Of a stretch of 11,042 nt of DNA, positions 5,810 to 11,042 are shown one piece after another. The stretch covers positions 1-11,042 of the forward strand of contig SOKM01000183.1 in assembly GCA_004375785.1 (NCBI GenBank). Reading direction: 5' to 3'. How positions within the stretch are numbered: position 1 is the first letter of the stretch; the number at the start of each line of letters is the position of its first letter. The stretch comes from Candidatus Cloacimonadota bacterium (GTDB lineage: Bacteria; Hydrothermota; E44-bin80). Made by a program: the position numbers and the translations under genes. A model generated the notes under the pieces. It was not told where the DNA came from. It saw nothing but the letters and a program-made list of their open reading frames with translations, and made no database searches.

Positions 5810-7051
5810 ATGATTGCAAGAACGATTCTCTCCATCCTGTTTTGCCTTTTTATAGTTTTCAATCTTACAGCAAAAGAATGTGTGGATTGCCACAAAAAAA
5901 TTACTTCAGGGATTGTATCAGACTGGAAGTTGAGTAAACATAGCGAAAATGGGATTTACTGCTCAGTATGCCACGGGGACAAACATAGTTCAGTCAAAGA
6001 TGTAGTGATGGTAAAAATTCCTACCCCAGAGACATGTTCAATGTGCCATAAAGAGAGGGTAGAGCAATTTAAGAGTGGAAAACATGCTTTAGCGTGGAGT
6101 GCAATGAAAGCAATGCCAACAACTCACTGGCAGCCAATGGTATTGATGGAAGGGATGAAGGGATGTGGAGGTTGTCACAAGATTGGATTAAAGACTGAGG
6201 ATGAAATAAAAGAATTGAAAAAGAATGGTGAAGGGTTCGGGCTTGCTTCGTGCGATGCTTGTCATACAAGGCATATTTTCTCTGTTAAGGAAGCCCGTCA
6301 ACCTCAGGCATGCCAGACCTGTCATATGGGTTTTGACCATCCGCAGTGGGAAATGTACTCATCTTCCAAACATGGGGTTCGATTTTTGCTGAAACAGAAC
6401 AAAACGCTTCCTGAAACAGTAGCAGCACCTACCTGTCAGACCTGTCATATGCAAAAAGGCAATCACGCTATCAGAACAGCTTGGGGGTTTCTTGCTGTAA
6501 GACTGCCAATGCCAGAAGACAAAGAGTGGGCAGAAGACCGTACCACCATTCTTAAAGCCCTCGGAGTACTCGACCCCCTTGGCAACCCAACCCCAAGATT
6601 TGACATGGTGAAAAAAATTGATCTCGCACGACTTACTCAAGAAGATTGGCAAAATGAACGGGAAAAAATGTTAAAAACATGTAATCAATGTCACTCTAAA
6701 AATTTTGTAAAGGCTGAACTTAAGAAAGGCGATCAGATGATTAGAGAAGCTGACCATCTGATGTCTGAGGCAATTGGGATGGTTGCTAATTTATACAAGG
6801 ATGGTTTTCTTAAAAAACCCTCTTTTTATAAATTTAATTTTCCTGACTTGCTTACATTTTTTGACGCCCCTACTAAGATTGAACAGAGACTCTTTATAAT
6901 GTTTTTTAAACACAGAATGAGAACTTTTCAGGGGATATTCCACGCCAATCCTGATTATGCATTATGGTACGGGTGGAGTGAAATGAAACAGGATCTAACA
7001 GAGATAAAAACGATGGCTGGGGAGTTAAAGAAAAACCACTCACATCGTTAA
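5810..7051 (+). CDS. Octaheme c-type cytochrome, hydroxylamine oxidoreductase (HAO) family
   Basis: A 413-residue exported multiheme cytochrome. A hydrophobic signal sequence covers residues 1-21. Eight CxxCH motifs start at Cys24, 51, 76, 119, 148, 168, 209 and 291, the octaheme count and spacing style of the HAO family. The C-terminal half carries family-typical stretches (TAWGFLAVRLP, DPLGNPTPRFD, CNQCHSKNF, NPDYALWYGW). HAO oxidises hydroxylamine in nitrifiers. Relatives in non-nitrifiers (epsilon-Hao) reduce nitrite or hydroxylamine, which fits an anaerobe better. Whether the tyrosine that cross-links to the catalytic heme in true HAO is present needs an alignment. It acts in the periplasm, or outside the membrane. 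AAAGGAG (5796-5802) lies 7 nt before the ATG. A PAS-GGDEF remnant lies upstream, and the Cu-ATPase follows after 17 nt. No quinol-oxidising partner is in the window. Confidence 0.88.
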   Translation: MIARTILSILFCLFIVFNLTAKECVDCHKKITSGIVSDWKLSKHSENGIYCSVCHGDKHSSVKDVVMVKIPTPETCSMCHKERVEQFKSGKHALAWSAMKAMPTTHWQPMVLMEGMKGCGGCHKIGLKTEDEIKELKKNGEGFGLASCDACHTRHIFSVKEARQPQACQTCHMGFDHPQWEMYSSSKHGVRFLLKQNKTLPETVAAPTCQTCHMQKGNHAIRTAWGFLAVRLPMPEDKEWAEDRTTILKALGVLDPLGNPTPRFDMVKKIDLARLTQEDWQNEREKMLKTCNQCHSKNFVKAELKKGDQMIREADHLMSEAIGMVANLYKDGFLKKPSFYKFNFPDLLTFFDAPTKIEQRLFIMFFKHRMRTFQGIFHANPDYALWYGWSEMKQDLTEIKTMAGELKKNHSHR

Positions 7052-7068
7052 CAACGTTTGGAAATATT

Positions 7069-9444
7069 ATGATTAAATATGAAAAATCGCTATCAAATCT
7101 TGGTGGTGTTACTTCTGCAAAAGTGAATCTCGGGAACGAGAAAGCAGTAGTAGAGTATAATCCTGTAAAAGTTAAACTTCTCGATTTAGAGAAAGCAGTT
7201 TTAGATGCAGGTTACGGGATAATAAATGAGAAAGTTATAATTAGAATTGGTGGAATGACCTGCGCTATGTGCGTGAAGACAATTGAAAACGCACTCAAAA
7301 AATTGGATGGAATACTTGATGTTAATGTAAATCTCAGTGCTGAAAAGGCATATATAACCTACAACTCCAAAGGAACGTCAGTCACTGATATGAAAAAAGC
7401 CATTGAGAATACGGGTTATCAATATCTTGGTGTAGAGGGAGAAGAGATTGAAGATTTGGAAAAGAAGGTAAGGGAAAAAGAGTTACGGGAAAAGAGGAAC
7501 AGATTCATTGTAGGTTTTGCAATCGGAATTCCGTTGATGATTCTTATGTATCTGCCTTTACATTTTCCCTTTCCAATTGCATATTTTATGCTCATAGTCT
7601 CGACACCTGTGTTTATTTATGTAAGTTATCCTATATTCAGAGCAGCCTATCGGGCTCTTAAGAACAGAAATCTCAATATGGATGTTATGTATTCTATGGG
7701 GATAGGCGTTGCATATGTTGCAAGCATCTTGGGAACCTTCGAGCTCTTACTTTCAAAAGAATTTCTATTTTATGAAACAGCAGTTATGCTTGCCTCGTTC
7801 CTTACTTTTGGACGATATTTAGAAGCGAGGGCAAAGGGAAAAACATCAGAAGCAATCAAGAAACTTATGGGGCTGCGACCAAAAACCGCTATTATTGTTC
7901 GCAATAATGATGAAATTGAAGTTGCTATTGAAGATGTTCAAATAAATGATATAGTTGTTGTGAAGCCAGGAGAAAAGTTTTCTGTTGATGGAGATGTTAT
8001 CGAAGGCGAAAGCTATGTAGATGAATCAATGATTACAGGAGAGCCTATCCCAACATTAAAGAAAAAGGGTGATAGAGTTGTTGGTGGAACACTTAATAAA
8101 AACAGTGTCATCAAATTAAAAGCTACAAAAATAGGAAAGGATACTGTTCTTGCCCAAATCATAAATCTTGTTGAGAAAGCTCAAGGGTCAAAACCGCCGG
8201 TTCAGAGAATCGCTGATAGAGTTGTAAGTTATTTCATTCCTACAGTATTATCAATTGCAATCCTATCCTTTGTTTTCTGGTACATCATTTTAGATAGCAC
8301 TCTACTTTTTGCCTTAACCCGTTTAATATCAGTTTTGGTTATTGCCTGTCCTTGCGCTCTTGGACTTGCAACACCCACGGCTGTAACTGTTGGTATTGGT
8401 CGTGGAGCAGAACTGGGTATTCTTATTAAGAAAGGTGAAGCACTTGAAATATCTCAAAGACTTACAACAATAGTATTCGACAAAACAGGAACACTCACCA
8501 GGGGAAAACCGGAAGTTACAGATATTATTAGTATAGGAATTGATGATAAAAATTTGCTGAGATTGGTAGCCAGTGTTGAGAAGAATTCACAACACCCTCT
8601 TGCAGAGGCGATTGTGAGAAAGGCTCAGGAAGAAGATATAGAACCCGAGGAGAGTGTGGGTTTTGATACATTTGAAGGAAAGGGTGTAATAGCGAAAGTC
8701 GAAGGTAAAGATGTACTTATAGGAAATAGAGTTCTCTTGAAAGAAAGGAATATTTCATATCCTGAAGAGATTGAGGAGAAGGCATTTCAGCTTGAAAGTG
8801 AAGGAAAAACAGTGATATTAATCGCTCTTACTAATAATATTTGTGGTATAATTGCTATTGCTGATACATTAAAAGATGAGACAAAAAATGCTATTAGAGT
8901 ACTTAAAAAGATGAGATTCATCCCCATTATGATTACAGGTGACAATAAGAGGACAGCAGATGCAATAGCAAAGCAGATTGGAATTAAAAACGTATTAGCT
9001 GAGGTTTTACCGCAGGATAAAGCTAATGAAGTAAAGAAACTCCAGAGAAAAGGTGAAATAGTAGCTTTTGTGGGAGACGGGATTAACGATGCACCAGCAC
9101 TTGCACAGGCGGATGTGGGTATTGCAATCGGTAGTGGAACGGATGTCGCAATAGAGAGTGGTGAAATTGTACTTATAAAGGATGATCTTAAGGATGTAGC
9201 TGCAGCAATCCAATTGAGTAAGAAAGTAATGTCCAGGATAAAGCAAAACCTGTTCTGGGCTTTTGCCTATAATACCGCACTGATTCCTGTTGCAGCAGGA
9301 ATACTATATCCCTTTTTTAGAATTGGTTTTAAGCCTGAATTTGCAGGTCTTGCCATGGCTTTAAGTTCTGTGACAGTTGTAACTCTATCTCTGATGTTAA
9401 AAAGATATGTCCCTCCTGTAAAAAAGAAAGGATTGAAGAGATAA
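7069..9444 (+). CDS. copA: Cu+-exporting P1B-type ATPase, N-terminally trimmed
   Basis: Pumps Cu+ out of the cytoplasm using ATP. Domains: a partial heavy-metal-associated domain (residues 1-51, lacking its CxxC), a complete HMA domain (about 55-120; Cys65-x2-Cys68 in GGMTCAMC), membrane helices from about 143, the actuator domain with TGEP, the transport motif Cys427-Pro-Cys429, phosphorylation site Asp471 in DKTGT, nucleotide-binding QHPLAEA, and GDGIND at 669-674. The late helices carry YN (FAYNTALIP) and MxxSS (MALSS), the Cu+ signature of the P1B-1 class. Residues 1-14 align with the middle of an HMA domain, so the first strand and CxxC loop are lost. No good Shine-Dalgarno precedes the ATG, and the gene starts 17 nt after the cytochrome stop. 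Transport is probably intact because N-terminal HMA domains are often dispensable. Reading through from the cytochrome gene is the likely expression route. Confidence 0.93.
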   Translation: MIKYEKSLSNLGGVTSAKVNLGNEKAVVEYNPVKVKLLDLEKAVLDAGYGIINEKVIIRIGGMTCAMCVKTIENALKKLDGILDVNVNLSAEKAYITYNSKGTSVTDMKKAIENTGYQYLGVEGEEIEDLEKKVREKELREKRNRFIVGFAIGIPLMILMYLPLHFPFPIAYFMLIVSTPVFIYVSYPIFRAAYRALKNRNLNMDVMYSMGIGVAYVASILGTFELLLSKEFLFYETAVMLASFLTFGRYLEARAKGKTSEAIKKLMGLRPKTAIIVRNNDEIEVAIEDVQINDIVVVKPGEKFSVDGDVIEGESYVDESMITGEPIPTLKKKGDRVVGGTLNKNSVIKLKATKIGKDTVLAQIINLVEKAQGSKPPVQRIADRVVSYFIPTVLSIAILSFVFWYIILDSTLLFALTRLISVLVIACPCALGLATPTAVTVGIGRGAELGILIKKGEALEISQRLTTIVFDKTGTLTRGKPEVTDIISIGIDDKNLLRLVASVEKNSQHPLAEAIVRKAQEEDIEPEESVGFDTFEGKGVIAKVEGKDVLIGNRVLLKERNISYPEEIEEKAFQLESEGKTVILIALTNNICGIIAIADTLKDETKNAIRVLKKMRFIPIMITGDNKRTADAIAKQIGIKNVLAEVLPQDKANEVKKLQRKGEIVAFVGDGINDAPALAQADVGIAIGSGTDVAIESGEIVLIKDDLKDVAAAIQLSKKVMSRIKQNLFWAFAYNTALIPVAAGILYPFFRIGFKPEFAGLAMALSSVTVVTLSLMLKRYVPPVKKKGLKR

Positions 9445-9456
9445 ATAATTCTTTTC

Positions 9457-9483
9457 TTGACAAAGATGGTTTTCTATTATAAT
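9457..9483 (+). promoter_or_regulatory. Promoter of the DUF438-hemerythrin gene
   Basis: A perfect -35 box TTGACA (9457-9462) and a perfect -10 box TATAAT (9478-9483) are separated by 15 nt, slightly shorter than the ideal 17. The transcript would have a leader of about 50 nt before the ATG at 9540, including a strong Shine-Dalgarno (AGGAGG, 9527-9532). Confidence 0.65.
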
Positions 9484-9491
9484 CATTATTT
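9477..9491. promoter_or_regulatory. Candidate PerR box over the -10 region
   Basis: TTATAATCATTATTT matches the PerR box TTATAATNATTATAA at 12 of 14 specified positions, with the left half-site perfect. It covers the -10 box of the promoter above, a typical repressor position. It would put the hemerythrin-PAS gene under the PerR-type regulator encoded at 3098. Chance similarity in AT-rich DNA cannot be excluded. Confidence 0.5.
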
Positions 9492-9539
9492 ACATTATCT
9501 GTCGTAACTGTATCAAGAAAATAAAAAGGAGGAATTAAT

Positions 9540-10748
9540 ATGGAAATAAATGAAGCTCTTAAAATGAAAATAAAGGAACTTATGAAAATGTTGCACGCAG
9601 GCGAATCCCCGGAAAAAGTAAAGGAAAGGTTCAAGGATGCCCTCAAAGAGACGACACCTGAGATGATTTCTAAGGTGGAAGAAGAACTAATAAAGGAGGG
9701 AATGAAAAGGGATGAAATAAGAAAACTCTGTGATATCCATCTTGCTATTTTTAAGGAGAGCCTTGAAAAGGTAAAATTGGATGTTGCCATTGGCCATCCT
9801 ATATATATATTTATGGAAGAACATAAAATTCTCTTGAAAACCCTTGATGAACTCAAAGATATCTGGGCAAAGATTAAATCACAAGAAGATTTAAAAAGTG
9901 ATTCGGATAAATGGAATAAATTGAGACATATAGCAGCCGCATTTATGGAAGCGGAGAAGCATAATGTAAGAGAAGAAAATGTTCTTTTTCCATACCTTGA
10001 GAAAAAAGGGGTTACTGAACCACCAAAAGTGATGTGGGCAGAGCATAATGAATTAAAGGAACGGAAGAGAAGGTTTCTTGAAATAGTAAATTCTTATAAA
10101 AGTAAAGATTACGCTCGTTTTGTAAAGGAACTTGATGAAATAATAAATTATATTATTGTTACCCTTGGAAGCCATATCTATAAAGAGGATAATATTCTAT
10201 ATCCCACAGCGATAAGGTTAATAAATGGGGATGAATGGAAAGATATAAAAAAGGAATGTGATGAACTCGGTTACTGTTGCTTTACACCAGAGGATATTAT
10301 AAAAAAAGAAGAGGGAGAAGACAAAAAAGTGGAGGGAAAAGTGGAAGATGGAAAAATAGTATTTGAAACAGGAACAGTTTCAAAAGATGAATTAGAAGCA
10401 ATCCTTGATACTATACCGTTTGATATCTCTTTTGTAGGCGATGAGGATACTGTTCGATATTTCAATAAATCAGAGGAGAGAATATTTCCACGAACAAAGG
10501 CTGTTATTGGTCGCACTGTCCAGCAATGCCATCCCGAGAAAAGCCTCCATCTTGTAAATCAAATCATCGATGATTTCCGTCAAGGTAAGAAAGATGTGGC
10601 TGAATTCTGGATTACTGTGAATGAAAGACTGATTCATATTAGATATTTCCCTGTTAAAGATAAGGATGGTAAGTATCTTGGCACAATGGAAGTATCGCAG
10701 GATATAACGGATATTAAAAAAATAGAGGGAGAAAAAAGACTCCTATGA
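9540..10748 (+). CDS. DUF438-hemerythrin-PAS protein
   Basis: A 402-residue soluble protein with three modules. Residues 1-75 are a DUF438 helical domain. Residues 80-230 are a hemerythrin HHE domain with candidate diiron ligands His95, His141-x3-Glu145, His169 and His212-x3-Glu216, suited to binding O2 or NO. Residues about 275-400 are a PAS domain (DELEAILDTIPFDISFVGDE to YLGTMEVSQDITDIK), with a Cys330-His331-Pro motif that could bind heme or another cofactor. A charged linker rich in Lys and Glu joins the last two. There is no kinase or other output domain, so it may sense or scavenge O2/NO or signal through a partner. AGGAGG (9527-9532) is 7 nt before the ATG. It has its own promoter and a PerR-box-like operator. 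The exact function is unknown for the family. Confidence 0.88.
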   Translation: MEINEALKMKIKELMKMLHAGESPEKVKERFKDALKETTPEMISKVEEELIKEGMKRDEIRKLCDIHLAIFKESLEKVKLDVAIGHPIYIFMEEHKILLKTLDELKDIWAKIKSQEDLKSDSDKWNKLRHIAAAFMEAEKHNVREENVLFPYLEKKGVTEPPKVMWAEHNELKERKRRFLEIVNSYKSKDYARFVKELDEIINYIIVTLGSHIYKEDNILYPTAIRLINGDEWKDIKKECDELGYCCFTPEDIIKKEEGEDKKVEGKVEDGKIVFETGTVSKDELEAILDTIPFDISFVGDEDTVRYFNKSEERIFPRTKAVIGRTVQQCHPEKSLHLVNQIIDDFRQGKKDVAEFWITVNERLIHIRYFPVKDKDGKYLGTMEVSQDITDIKKIEGEKRLL

Positions 10749-10777
10749 TAAATATGTTATTCCTTACTCTTCCTCTC

Positions 10778-10798
10778 CCTCTCCCTTGAAGGGAGAGG
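10778..10798. repeat. REP-like GC-rich palindrome
   Basis: CCTCTCCCTT (10778-10787) and AAGGGAGAGG (10789-10798) are perfect complements around a single G, and are followed by AAAGAGGTGAGGGTG. This style of CCTCTCCC/GGGAGAGG palindrome with a flanking GTGAGGGTG recurs between genes in many bacterial genomes and is REP-like. There is no T-tract. A direct repeat (TCTGTG) lies a little downstream in CTGTGTCTATCTGTGG. The gap 10749-10867 contains no supported gene. Confidence 0.65.
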
Positions 10799-10867
10799 AA
10801 AGAGGTGAGGGTGATATATATGTTTAATCTGTGTCTATCTGTGGCTTAAAAACAAAGGTCAAAATAT

Positions 10868-11042
10868 ATGCGAACATTAAAATTAAAGAAGGAAAGTCTC
10901 GATACATTTCTTTCGAAGGTCAGTAAACTTGGCGAACTCTGGGGACCGAGGGAAAAGGGTGAAGTATACATATATGATAGGATAGATGACTTAAAAGATT
11001 TGGTAAAGGAACAGGTAACTACTTTCCTTCCAATAAAGAAGC
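10868..11042 (+). CDS. Start of a probable 4Fe-4S dicluster protein (AsrA/HydB-like), cut by window edge
   Basis: 58 codons are visible with no stop before the window ends. The sequence (SLDTFLSKVSKLGELWGP, then GEVYIYDRIDDLKDL, then TTFLPIKK) resembles the N-terminus of the anaerobic sulfite reductase A / sulfhydrogenase beta family. In that family a GP-containing strand and a P-x-K segment precede the iron-sulfur cluster domain, which would lie beyond the edge. Such subunits pass electrons between NAD(P)H or ferredoxin and hydrogenases or reductases in the cytoplasm. Only a weak Shine-Dalgarno (AAAGG, 10854-10858) lies 9 nt upstream. No cysteine motif is visible yet, so the family call is tentative. 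Confidence 0.6.
   Translation, partial: MRTLKLKKESLDTFLSKVSKLGELWGPREKGEVYIYDRIDDLKDLVKEQVTTFLPIKK

Noticed and set aside
9329..9856. Long minus-strand open frame (175 codons) across the end of copA and start of the hemerythrin gene
   Set aside because: It is antisense to two well-supported genes and their promoter, has no recognisable domain, and is rich in Ser/Phe/Ile as expected from reversed AT-rich coding DNA.
10744..10788. Tiny open frame overlapping the hemerythrin gene stop (MINMLFLTLPLPLP)
   Set aside because: It is encoded by the REP-like palindrome, has only 14 codons, and has no Shine-Dalgarno.

Overview
All genes in this 11 kb window lie on the + strand. The DNA is AT-rich and compactly coded. 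Nearly every gene has a strong Shine-Dalgarno sequence (AGGAGG type, 4-7 nt from the start), and the perR-like gene has a textbook sigma70 promoter (TTGACA-17-TATATT). This points to a bacterium, even though the first three genes form a set best known from archaea. The gene content (superoxide reductase, rubrerythrin, ferritin-like protein, octaheme cytochrome, hemerythrin) suggests an anaerobe or microaerophile that must deal with oxygen. The phylum cannot be fixed from this sequence; an uncultivated lineage is plausible.

Region 1 (1-2918): degenerate tandem repeats, then an HMG-CoA synthase, a thiolase and a DUF35 Zn-ribbon/OB-fold protein. In archaea these three proteins form a substrate-channelling complex that turns acetyl-CoA into HMG-CoA for the mevalonate pathway. 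A folded double-hairpin element (1277-1330) sits between the first two genes.

Region 2 (2919-5529): an oxidative-stress block. A PerR-type regulator, probably made from a nearly leaderless mRNA, is followed by a small NifU-like Fe-S protein, a two-iron superoxide reductase (desulfoferrodoxin) and rubrerythrin. After a strong hairpin comes a second ferritin-like protein. Sequences close to the PerR-box consensus lie over the perR promoter, in the hairpin before the ferritin-like gene, and over the promoter of the later hemerythrin gene at 9540.

Region 3 (5530-9444): a scar of a PAS-GGDEF signalling gene with its middle deleted, an octaheme cytochrome of the hydroxylamine oxidoreductase family, and a Cu+-exporting P1B-ATPase whose first metal-binding domain lacks its N-terminal CxxC part. 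The cytochrome gene is therefore flanked on both sides by damaged genes, which suggests local rearrangement.

Region 4 (9445-11042): a DUF438-hemerythrin-PAS sensor-like protein with a strong promoter overlapped by a PerR-box-like site, then a REP-like palindrome and the start of a probable 4Fe-4S dicluster (AsrA/HydB-like) protein cut by the window edge.

Together, regions 2-4 look like a defence and electron-transfer neighbourhood for O2, superoxide, peroxide, possibly reactive nitrogen species, and copper.
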